DNA from: an uncultured Acidimicrobiales bacterium
GTDB lineage: Bacteria; Actinomycetota; Acidimicrobiia; Acidimicrobiales; Aldehydirespiratoraceae
Direction: 5' to 3'
Assembly: GCA_938091985.1 (NCBI GenBank)
Contig: CALKOE010000323.1
Coordinates: forward strand, 1 to 5,149
DNA: 5,149 nucleotides
Below are positions 1 to 5,149 of this stretch, in pieces. Position 1 is the stretch's first letter. Each line of letters opens with the position of its first letter. The position numbers and the translations under genes are program-made. Under the pieces are notes generated by a model that was not told where the DNA came from, made no database searches, and worked only from the letters and a program-made list of their open reading frames with translations.

Positions 1-349
1 GTGGATCGGTCGCTGGGCCCTCGCCAGCGCATTGCTCTGCGGCCTCGCCGCGGTCGGACTGCCGTATCTCGGCGGTGCACTCACCGGGCTCAGCGCGGTA
101 GAGATCGCGATCCGCGCCGTGAGCCTGAAGCTCGTCGCCCCGGCGATCATCGCCGGGATCATGGGCATGGGCCTCGTATCGTTCGCCACCATCCTGCGGA
201 AGCGAGAGAATCGCCGTGTCGCCGACGAAGGTGCAGCAGCGGCGCTCGGCTACGACGAACCGCCGATGTGGCAGCAGACATCTGGGCCCGCCGCTGCGCT
301 ACCGGCACGCGCTCTCATCGATGTGAACCACCCGCTCACCAATATCTGA
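1..349 (+). CDS. C-terminal part of an unidentified membrane protein
   Basis: The frame starting at base 2 is open from the window edge to TGA 347-349, giving 115 residues with no convincing start inside, so this is the 3' end of a longer gene. Two hydrophobic stretches are visible: roughly residues 6-30 (Ala/Leu/Gly-rich) and 43-66 (ending in VSFATIL). The second is followed at once by a basic segment, RKRENRR, which fits a transmembrane helix with a positively charged cytoplasmic flank. The last 45 residues are hydrophilic, with EPPMW and a Pro/Ala-rich tail ending NHPLTNI. This fits the last two helices and cytoplasmic tail of a multi-pass protein such as a transporter, but I do not recognise the family. 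It converges on the serine hydrolase with only 13 bases between stops and no visible stem-loop terminator. A competing frame over 1-399 is Arg-rich and is probably a shadow. Confidence 0.6.
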   Translation, partial: WIGRWALASALLCGLAAVGLPYLGGALTGLSAVEIAIRAVSLKLVAPAIIAGIMGMGLVSFATILRKRENRRVADEGAAAALGYDEPPMWQQTSGPAAALPARALIDVNHPLTNI

Positions 350-362
350 GCGAGACCGTTCG

Positions 363-1505
363 TCAGGAAGCGGACCGCATCGCGGCGGCCGCGCCGTGAG
401 CGGCGAAGATCACCCGCGCTGAACGCATTCCGCCAACGGTGCCATCGAGCATCCGGTTCATCGCGTAGACCACGGTCATCTGATTCTCGACGTCGACAAC
501 AGCCATCGAACCACCCCAACCGGCCCAGAAGAGTGTGCGGTCGTTCACCCCCATCGGCATGCCTTCAGAGGGCAACCCGAACCCGATCCCGAACTTCGTC
601 GCGAGCTCCAACACGAGATCGGTGCCGTCGGCTTGTACCTCGAAGCATCGCTCGATCGTCGCCGGTGTGAGGAGCCGGTGTCCATCGACCACCCCACCGC
701 GAGCAAGACACGAAACGACCTTGGCGACAGAACGCGCATTGCCGTGGCCGTTGCTGGCCGGCTGTTCGAATCGCCGCCACCGATCCGTGTTGACCATCTC
801 CGCGTGAGAGGGCTCACCACGGTCGACGCGAGCGCCGAATGAGTTCCCACCGGCGACGGAGGCCGCGATCTCGTCGGTCCGCACCTCGGCCACGCGGTCG
901 AAGACTGCATCGGGGGTGCCGATGTGAAAGTCGGCCCCCAACGGCTCGGCGATCTCTTCGCGAAAGAACCGACCGAGTGTGCGACCATCGACGCGACGGA
1001 CGATCTCTCCGAGCAGCGGTCCCTGGGTGGAGGCGTGGTAGCCAGACGCGGTGCCCGGTTCCCACCACGGCGCTTGCCCGGCCAGTCGGGCGAGGCAGAA
1101 CTCGGTGTCGTACATCTGCTCTTCGGTGATCGGCTCGTCGTAGCCCGCCACGCCGGCGGTGTGGCTGAGGACATGGCGGACCAGCACGCCGTGCTTGCCC
1201 GCTGCTGCAAACTCCGGCCAATAGGTCGCCACCGGCTCGTCGACCGACAGTTCGCCGCGGTCGTGGAGCATGAGGACACAGAGAGCCGCCATCATCTTGG
1301 TGGTCGACCACACATTGACGATCGTGTCGCTCTCCCAGGGCTCGGTCTGGGCGACATCGCGGTGTCCGCCCCAGAGATCGACCACGGTCTCGTCGCCGTG
1401 GATGACAACACACGACGCCCCGAGATCGCCTTCGTCGAAGTTCGTTCGAAAGTTCTCCTCGACGCTCGCAAAGCCTGGGTCGCAGTGCCCGTGGATCTCG
1501 CTCAT
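363..1505 (-). CDS. Beta-lactamase-family (class C / EstB-like) serine hydrolase
   Basis: 380 residues from ATG 1505, the usual length for stand-alone enzymes of this superfamily (esterases, D-aminopeptidases, LovD-like acyltransferases). The SxxK catalytic motif is S67-T-T-K70, preceded by VNVW as is common in this group. HVLSHTAGVAGY (111-122) is the typical helix after the nucleophile. Y156 in SGYHAST is the likely second-motif tyrosine. WAGWGGS (327-333) sits where the third, KTG-like motif lies and matches the GxGGS form of the esterase branch. No signal peptide is seen, so it is probably cytoplasmic and an esterase or acyltransferase, not a resistance enzyme. An in-frame start at 1544 would add 13 residues, but the 1505 start has a GGAG box 7 bases upstream (1513-1516), so I prefer it. 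It is the last gene of the minus-strand unit, 55 bases after the SDR stop. Substrate is unknown. Confidence 0.9.
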   Translation of the reverse strand: MSEIHGHCDPGFASVEENFRTNFDEGDLGASCVVIHGDETVVDLWGGHRDVAQTEPWESDTIVNVWSTTKMMAALCVLMLHDRGELSVDEPVATYWPEFAAAGKHGVLVRHVLSHTAGVAGYDEPITEEQMYDTEFCLARLAGQAPWWEPGTASGYHASTQGPLLGEIVRRVDGRTLGRFFREEIAEPLGADFHIGTPDAVFDRVAEVRTDEIAASVAGGNSFGARVDRGEPSHAEMVNTDRWRRFEQPASNGHGNARSVAKVVSCLARGGVVDGHRLLTPATIERCFEVQADGTDLVLELATKFGIGFGLPSEGMPMGVNDRTLFWAGWGGSMAVVDVENQMTVVYAMNRMLDGTVGGMRSARVIFAAHGAAAAMRSAS

Positions 1506-1512
1506 GTCAGTA

Positions 1513-1516
1513 CTCC
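1513..1516 (-). promoter_or_regulatory. Ribosome binding site of the serine hydrolase
   Basis: Reading the minus strand, GGAG stands 7 bases before ATG 1505. This decides between the 1505 start and the in-frame alternative at 1544. Confidence 0.65.
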
Positions 1517-1560
1517 AGCCATGTGTCCGCGCTACTCCGCGCACCGCGCCCTTGTCCAGC

Positions 1561-2394
1561 TCAACCGAGAAGCGAGTAATCCTTCACGATCTTCTGTGCC
1601 GGCACGATCCGGCCGCGATATTCAGCCGCGTCCGGGCTTGTGCAGATCCAGGCGACCGCAGCCCCGATCGCCTCGGGAGTGCCCGCGGTGAAGTTCCCCT
1701 CGTATTGCTTCGCCCGACCCGCCGCGACCTGGCGTTCGGTGGGCACATGGCCCGGATCAACGCTGAACGCCTGGATTCCGTCGTCTCGGTGTTCGACTTC
1801 GAGCAGCGGCGCCACGCGCTCGAACGCGGCCTTGGTCATTGCGTAGCCCATCCCCCATCCGCCCTTCCCGATTCGATTCTTCGGCGTCGCATAAGCAGTG
1901 GCGGAAATCATGTTGATCACGACTCCGCCGCCGGCGGCGACCATCGACGGGAGCAACTCCTGCAGCAGGCCGATCTGGGCGAAGAGGTTGCCCTCGAAGA
2001 GCTTCGAGATCTGGTCGTCGTCGAGTTCGAGGAACTCCACCATCGCGCCCGGTCCCTGGTAGATCGCGTTGTTGACGACGACGTCGATCGAACCCAGCGC
2101 GTCGAGCGCGTCTCGTACCGCTGCGACCACGGTCGGGCGATCGAGCAGGTCCATGTAGAGCGGCACAGCCCTTCCTCCCGCCGCCTCGATCGCCGCTGCG
2201 GTCGTGTCGAGCCCGCCGGGGACGACGACCGAGTCGTCGCCTTCGAGACGGCGCTCGCCGTCGACCATGGTCCGAGCCGTGATCGCTACGTCGTAGCCCG
2301 CGCCCCCGAGGGCAATCGCGATCGCCTTACCGAGGCCTCGGCTCGCGCCGGTCACCAGTGCGGTGGGTCGCCCTGTCCCGTGGTCAGCATTCAT
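1561..2394 (-). CDS. Short-chain dehydrogenase/reductase (SDR), HSDL2-like insert
   Basis: 277 residues, a classical-SDR length plus a short insertion. The Rossmann glycine motif TGASRGLG is at 15-22, D82 (YMDLLD) is in the adenine-binding position, NNA is at 108-110, the catalytic serine is probably S164 (NMIS), and the catalytic pair is Y184-x3-K188 (GYAMTK). DPG at 213-215 is the usual loop after beta-6. R41 after the second strand suggests NADP(H). Between R41 and the following helix there are about 20 extra residues (TMVDGERRLEGDD onward). This extension recalls the peroxisomal HSDL2 / hydroxysteroid-dehydrogenase-like subgroup, whose members often act on acyl or lipid substrates. It probably interconverts a hydroxyl and a carbonyl; substrate is not readable. 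The start is ATG 2394, 2 bases beyond the upstream dehydrogenase stop, so the two genes are probably translationally coupled. AGGAAG at 2404-2409 is the ribosome binding site. Confidence 0.93.
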   Translation of the reverse strand: MNADHGTGRPTALVTGASRGLGKAIAIALGGAGYDVAITARTMVDGERRLEGDDSVVVPGGLDTTAAAIEAAGGRAVPLYMDLLDRPTVVAAVRDALDALGSIDVVVNNAIYQGPGAMVEFLELDDDQISKLFEGNLFAQIGLLQELLPSMVAAGGGVVINMISATAYATPKNRIGKGGWGMGYAMTKAAFERVAPLLEVEHRDDGIQAFSVDPGHVPTERQVAAGRAKQYEGNFTAGTPEAIGAAVAWICTSPDAAEYRGRIVPAQKIVKDYSLLG

Positions 2395-2396
2395 CC

Positions 2397-3600
2397 TCAG
2401 CTACTTCCTGGTCGATTTCGCGACGGAGCGATTCCCATCAGCGCCGCGATCGTGTTCTTCTGCACATCCGACGTGCCGGCGTAGACCAACGATCCCAGGG
2501 CGTCGCGCACCTCTCGCTCCACTTCGAATTCGGTGATGTAGCCGCGAGCCCCGTGGATGCGGGCGGCATCGATTCCGATCGCGGCGAGCGCTTCGGACGC
2601 GGCGAGCTTGGCCATTGCGGCTGGGAGCGCGGCCCGCCCTGCTCCGAAAGCCGCCGTCGCGCGATAGACCTGCAGCCGCGCTGCGTCGAGTCGCATTTCC
2701 ATGTCGACGAGACGGTGAGAGACGGCCTGAAACGACCCGATCGTCTGGCTGAACTGGATCCGGCTGTTGGCTCGCTCGATCGCAATCGTCGACCAATCGT
2801 TCCACCGCACCAAGATGCGACGCCATGATCATCGAGCGCTCGCTTTCCATGCACGTCGCGAACATGCTGGCGCCGGCGCCCTTCTTCCCGAGAAGATCCG
2901 TGGAAGCAGCCACGTAGCCATCGAGAACGATGTCGCCGAACGGCGTGGCGCGAAGCCCCATCTTCGGTTGAGTGTCGGTGAAGGAGACGCCAGGCTGATC
3001 TGCTCGCACCAGAAAGGCGGAGATGCCCCACCGGCCGGCGGTCGGGTCGGTGATGGCAAAGACCACAGCGGCGTCGGCGACCGGCGCCAGCGTGATGTGG
3101 ACCTTCTCACCGTGCAGCACCCATGAGCCGCCATGGCGGGTGGCCGTCGTCTGCATCGAATAGGTATCGCTGCCCGACTCCGCCTCCGTGATCGCGAGGG
3201 CACCGATCAGCTCACCTCGACAGGCCGGCGTCAGAAACTTCGCGCGCTGCGCATCAGTGCCGAAAAGAAGGACGGCCTCTTGGTAGCTCAGCATCTGCGA
3301 TGCGATGGCGTAGGCCAGGCCGTCGTCGCGGCATCCGACGCCGAGGCCTTCGAGCATGAGCGCTCCGGTCACCACGTCGTGACCGCCACCACCGGCCGTC
3401 GTTGGCACGATCGCCCCGTGGAGACCTCGTTCGGCGCATTGCTGCCAACCCGACCGGTCGAACTCGCAGCCGAGGTCGCGGTCTTTGAGGTCATCGTGCT
3501 CGAGGGTCACGCGGGCCCAATCGGCGATCTCCGTCTTCACCGGATGCGCGCGATCGAGCATGGCAGCGACCACGAGATCGGGCGACGGATTTCTGGACAT
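2397..3600 (-). pseudogene. Acyl-CoA dehydrogenase-like flavoprotein, frameshifted
   Basis: Two frames together make one full acyl-CoA dehydrogenase. The first runs from ATG 3600 to C273 (ending HLGAVERLVDDC). The rest, IERANSRIQFSQTIGSFQAV onward to TGA 2397-2399, lies in the frame one base over. Dropping one base (C2781 on the plus strand) restores a 400-residue protein, normal for the family. Visible landmarks: ITEAESGSD (137-145, flavin/substrate loop), GLRATPFGDIVLDG (215-228), the helix with E254-R255, then the C-terminal domain with SFQAVSHRLVDM and YAGTSD (373-378). Ala replaces Glu in the usual YEGT motif. E254, aligned to the base of isovaleryl-CoA dehydrogenase, is therefore the likely catalytic base. 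The AP-V-A-D stretch (172-176) recalls dehydrogenases working in carrier-protein pathways. If translated as sequenced, the shifted frame stays open to TAG 2401-2403 with an Arg-rich, non-homologous tail. A sequencing error is a real alternative. The ribosome binding site is weak (GAG about 6 bases before ATG). An in-frame extension to 3822 overlaps the PhyH remnant and is not credible. Confidence 0.88.
2404..2409 (-). promoter_or_regulatory. Ribosome binding site of the SDR
   Basis: AGGAAG on the minus strand, 9 bases before ATG 2394, lying inside the last codons of the upstream acyl-CoA-dehydrogenase-like gene. It supports coupled translation of the two. Confidence 0.6.
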
Positions 3601-3667
3601 GGAGAGCTCGATCAGGTCGGGACTGTTTTCGGGTAACCGTAAACGGCCGCGGCGGTGTCGGCCCGCT
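3601..3667. other. Gap between the dioxygenase remnant and the dehydrogenase gene
   Basis: 67 bases between the TGA at 3668-3670 and ATG 3600 on the minus strand. It contains a GC-rich patch (around 3644-3655, with the palindrome GCCGCGGC) and an A/T-richer patch around 3625-3643 with the short repeat GTAAC-C-GTAAA. A promoter for the dehydrogenase operon could sit here, but I see no convincing -10/-35 pair and no terminator. Confidence 0.3.
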
Positions 3668-3962
3668 TCACTCCGGAACGACCAGCCGGCCCGATTCGTC
3701 GACGTACTTCCACTCATCCTGGAAGTCCGCGTTGCTCCACGAACCGAGGCCTGGGTAGAAGACCCGTCCCGGGCCACGAGTGGAATCCATGCCGACAGGT
3801 GCCGATCGGTCCCACGGCTCATGTATGGACCGTCTCAGTGGAACCCACATCCTTCTCCCGGGCGAGCGAGACGAGGCCAGCGAAAGTCGTAGGGCTGCAC
3901 ATCACCGCCGAGCAATGTGCCCACCACCGCAATGGGGTCGGCGTCCAAGATGACGGCTTCGG
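3668..3962 (-). pseudogene. Remnant of a phytanoyl-CoA dioxygenase (PhyH)-like gene
   Basis: The minus strand reads as real protein here, while the plus strand gives only Arg/Pro/Ser-rich shadow. From about 3957 one frame gives AVILDADPIAVVGTLLGGDV, then PYDFRWPRLARPGEGCGFH, a TGA (3835-3837), then DGPYMSRGTDRHLSAWIPLV. The layout LLG..V..YDFRW..L..PGEG..HxD..YMxRGT.....AW.PL matches my knowledge of a bacterial PhyH subgroup (Fe(II)/2-oxoglutarate hydroxylases). H-x-D would be two iron ligands, and the TGA replaces the x. The second histidine and the 2-oxoglutarate-binding arginine are missing. The final part to TGA 3668-3670 lies in another frame (GRVFYPGLGSWSNADFQDEW, KYVDESGRLVVPE), with clear coding codon use but no family I can name. 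It may be the C-terminus of the same protein after a deletion, or of another gene. The 5' part is cut off at the junction with the adenylating-enzyme fragment. Family assignment is from memory of motifs. Confidence 0.55.
3807..3832. repeat. 6-bp inverted repeat just after the in-frame TGA
   Basis: CGGTCC at 3807-3812 and GGACCG at 3827-3832 are perfect inverted arms around a 14-base loop. On the minus strand the hairpin would begin 2 bases after the in-frame TGA (3835-3837) of the dioxygenase remnant. There is no U-tract and the arms are short, so neither a terminator nor a selenocysteine insertion element is well supported. Confidence 0.35.
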
Positions 3963-3965
3963 ATC
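3954..3965. other. Probable rearrangement junction between two 5'-truncated genes
   Basis: Plus-strand similarity to adenylating enzymes begins about 3957 (LRIETDSSEDSASGELLV), directly after an in-frame TGA at 3951-3953. Minus-strand similarity to the dioxygenase stops at about the same bases (SEAVILDADP reading away from 3963). Two head-to-head genes therefore both lose their 5' ends at one point, with no intergenic or promoter sequence between them. This is most simply a deletion or inversion breakpoint, or an assembly join. Confidence 0.6.
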
Positions 3966-4400
3966 GAGACCGACTCCAGCGAGGACAGTGCGTCGGGTGA
4001 GCTTCTGGTGCACACCGCCACCGCAATGGCCGGCTACTGGAACCAGCCAGAGCTGACCGATGCCGCGTTCGTCGTCGAGAACGCCGCCGGCGGTCTCACC
4101 ACGCAGTGGTACCGCACCGGCGACGTCGTGGAACGGCGCGACGACGGGCTCAACTCGCTGCCCGGAGTGGCGGCCAGCGCCGCGGAAGTCACCGAACGCG
4201 GCGCGCTCGCCGTGATCGTCGAGACCGCCACGATCACCGATGTCACCGCCCTCCGAGTCGAACTCGCCGAGCGACTGCCGCCTGGCGCTCAGCCCGACCA
4301 CATCGAGCTCACGACTGCGCTCCCCCGTACCGGGTCCGACAAGGTCGACCACGCTGCTGCGGCCGCCACGATCCGAAGCCTCGACCCCATCAGCATTGCG

Positions 4401-4405
4401 AAGGA
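4401..4405 (+). promoter_or_regulatory. Ribosome binding site of the carrier protein
   Basis: AAGGA lies 9 bases before GTG 4415. It supports the GTG start, whose first four bases (GTGA) overlap the TGA stop of the preceding fragment, a typical coupled arrangement. Confidence 0.65.
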
Positions 4406-4414
4406 AGTCAACGC

Positions 4415-4660
4415 GTGACCGACCCCACCGATTCCCTCGAAGCCGCGTTGATCGAGATGATCGTGGCCGAGATCACCTACGGCCAACCGATCGAGGTCGA
4501 GACCGACCTCCTCTTGAGCGAACTCGTCGACTCTCTCGGCGTGGTCCGGATCGTCACATGGCTCGAAGAGCGACTCGAAACCGAGATCGACCCAACCGAC
4601 GTCGTGATCGAGAACTTCCAGTCCGTCGCTCAGATGGTCCGCTACATCAACGAACGCTGA
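4415..4660 (+). CDS. Acyl/peptidyl carrier protein (phosphopantetheine-binding)
   Basis: 81 residues from GTG 4415, the standard size of a free-standing carrier protein and strongly acidic. The phosphopantetheine attachment motif is LVDSLGVVRIV with S40 (codon 4532-4534) as the modified serine. The following helix runs TWLEERLETEID, and the end, ENFQSVAQMVRYINER, matches the last helix of ACP/PCP folds. The acyl or aminoacyl group would be carried as a thioester on the S40 prosthetic arm. The likely loading partner is the adenylating enzyme immediately upstream, now truncated; the likely client is the acyl-CoA-dehydrogenase-like enzyme on the other strand. It looks intact and is too divergent from housekeeping AcpP (which has the DSLD form) to be the fatty-acid-synthesis ACP. 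No terminator is seen in the 35 bases before the convergent aspartate kinase end. Confidence 0.9.
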   Translation: MTDPTDSLEAALIEMIVAEITYGQPIEVETDLLLSELVDSLGVVRIVTWLEERLETEIDPTDVVIENFQSVAQMVRYINER

Positions 4661-4677
4661 ACATCAACGAACGGTGG
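4644..4677 (+). repeat. 17-bp imperfect tandem duplication at the carrier-protein stop
   Basis: ACATCAACGAACG occurs at 4644-4656 and again at 4661-4673, a 13-base perfect direct repeat with period 17. The 17-base units (4644-4660 and 4661-4677) agree at 15 positions. The first unit encodes the C-terminal YINER residues and the TGA; the second is its downstream copy. Confidence 0.8.
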
Positions 4678-4695
4678 CCGCGGCCCGGATGGGCT

Positions 4696-5149
4696 TCAGA
4701 CGCCGACGCGATCTTCAGGAGCCTTGTGCAGCTCGAACGCGGCGTGCAGGGCGGTGACTGCGTCTTCGACCTGCGCTTCACGAACGACGCACGAGATTCG
4801 GATCGCTGAAGTCGAGATCATCTCGATGTTGATGTCGCTCCCGGAAAGGGTCTCGAACATCGTGGCCGCGACCCCGGGGTTGGTCTGCATGCCGGCACCG
4901 ATGAGACTCACCCGGGCGATGTCGTCGTCGGTGACCACCGCGTCGGTACCGAGATCTTCAGCGATCGACCCGACCGCGGCACTCGCGGTCGTGGTCTGTT
5001 CGTGCGGCAACGTGAACGAGATGTCGGTGCGGCCCTCAGCGGAGACGTTCTGCACGATCATGTCGACGTTTACCTCGGCGTCGGCCAACGTGCGAAAGAG
5101 CAGGGCGGCAACGCCAGGGCGATCGCTCACTCCCGAGACGGTCATCTTC
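4696..5149 (-). CDS. lysC: Aspartate kinase, C-terminal ACT domains (partial)
   Basis: About 150 residues of the C-terminal regulatory part; the gene continues beyond the right edge and the catalytic domain is not in the window. The first ACT domain reads VSGVSDRPGVAALLFRTLAD, then AEVNVDMIVQNVS and TDISFTLP. The second reads VSLIGAGMQTNPGVAATMFE, then SDINIEMISTSAIRISCVV, closing with ALHAAFEL, the usual end of the family. Aspartate kinase phosphorylates aspartate, the first step towards lysine, threonine, methionine and diaminopimelate. The paired ACT domains bind the feedback inhibitor (lysine and/or threonine); which one cannot be told here. The stop is TGA at 4696-4698. This is a core-genome anchor: the accessory genes to its left sit beside a housekeeping locus, convergent with the carrier protein. 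Confidence 0.95.
   Translation of the reverse strand, partial: KMTVSGVSDRPGVAALLFRTLADAEVNVDMIVQNVSAEGRTDISFTLPHEQTTTASAAVGSIAEDLGTDAVVTDDDIARVSLIGAGMQTNPGVAATMFETLSGSDINIEMISTSAIRISCVVREAQVEDAVTALHAAFELHKAPEDRVGV

Larger units (their letters stand above)
3954..4418 (+). pseudogene. C-terminal fragment of an adenylate-forming (AMP-binding) enzyme
   Basis: This is the end of an ANL-superfamily acid-activating enzyme, which would normally be about 500 residues. Visible in order: SGELLVHTATAMAGYWNQPE (the A6 region, from 3993), WYRTGDVVERRDDG (A7, about 4107-4148), LPGVAASAAEV (from 4158), ALAVIVETA, and LPRTGSDKVD (A10, 4320-4349) with the expected catalytic lysine at 4341-4343. Missing are the N-terminal two thirds, including the P-loop and the A5 motif, and also about 30 residues between DDGL and LPGV. 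That gap should hold core A8 (GRxDxQxKxxGxRIE), including the hinge residue for domain rotation. A10 is also slightly off: SDK in place of SGK. The reading frame has no start of its own; GTG 4008 is merely internal. It overlaps the carrier-protein start by 4 bases (GTGA), so it was probably the dedicated loading enzyme for that carrier. In this form it should be inactive. Confidence 0.78.

Noticed and set aside
350..362. Terminator between the convergent membrane protein and serine hydrolase genes
   Set aside because: Only 13 bases separate the stops and no inverted repeat is visible.
924..1691. Plus-strand open frame of 255 codons
   Set aside because: Antisense to the serine hydrolase motifs at 1505-363, with no recognisable domain and low-complexity composition.
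1270..2484. Long plus-strand open frame (404 codons) across the SDR and part of the serine hydrolase
   Set aside because: It is antisense to two genes with full catalytic motifs, its product is Arg/His/Asp-rich without domains, and long antisense frames are expected in high-GC DNA.
2775..2800. Programmed ribosomal frameshifting in the dehydrogenase gene
   Set aside because: There is no slippery heptamer, no nearby pseudoknot candidate that I can see, and such frameshifting is not known in this family.
3807..3837. Selenocysteine codon with SECIS hairpin
   Set aside because: The hairpin is only 6 bp with a 14-base loop, the gene is otherwise truncated and frame-broken, and TGA is used as a normal stop by several genes here.
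3485..4056. Plus-strand open frames over the 3485-4056 region
   Set aside because: Products are Arg/Pro/Ser-rich shadows, while the minus strand of the same DNA gives plausible protein with coding codon use.
4661..4695. Bidirectional terminator between carrier protein and aspartate kinase, using the palindrome GGCCGCGGCC at 4676-4685
   Set aside because: The palindrome has no loop, and there is no T-tract on either side.
1..5149. CRISPR array, tRNA/rRNA gene, insertion sequence or phage attachment site
   Set aside because: No regularly spaced repeats, no tRNA-like cloverleaf, no transposase motif and no terminal inverted repeats were seen on either strand by eye.

Overview
This is a compact, high-GC bacterial window with strong G/C bias at third codon positions. 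Codon use and protein style suggest an actinobacterium, possibly of the Acidimicrobiia kind, but no marker gene settles this. The right edge carries the C-terminal end of a housekeeping aspartate kinase. The left edge carries the end of an unidentified membrane protein. Between them lies an accessory acyl-metabolism or small natural-product-like gene set.

Layout, left to right. (1) 1-349, plus strand: tail of a membrane protein. (2) 363-3600, minus strand, read right to left: a tightly packed unit of acyl-CoA-dehydrogenase-like gene (2397-3600, broken by a 1-base frameshift), short-chain dehydrogenase (1561-2394, starting 2 bases after the dehydrogenase stop) and class-C beta-lactamase-family serine hydrolase (363-1505). 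(3) 3668 to about 3962, minus strand: a damaged remnant that resembles a phytanoyl-CoA dioxygenase (PhyH) family enzyme. (4) About 3954-4418, plus strand: the C-terminal piece of an adenylate-forming (AMP-binding) enzyme with its 5' part missing and an apparent internal deletion. It overlaps by 4 bases an intact acyl/peptidyl carrier protein (4415-4660). (5) 4696-5149, minus strand: C-terminal tandem ACT domains of aspartate kinase, convergent with the carrier protein.

How the parts fit: an adenylating enzyme, a stand-alone carrier protein, an acyl-CoA-dehydrogenase-type flavoenzyme, a PhyH-like oxygenase and a short-chain dehydrogenase together resemble a pathway that activates an acid, tethers it to a carrier and oxidises it there. 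That is inference from gene content. As sequenced, the pathway looks broken. The two divergent arms meet head to head near 3954-3965, where both genes lose their 5' parts. Further lesions (in-frame TGA, frameshifts, loss of adenylation core A8) cluster between 2781 and about 4160, while the flanking genes are clean. Either the cluster is decaying after a deletion or inversion, or this stretch is mis-assembled; read mapping would tell.
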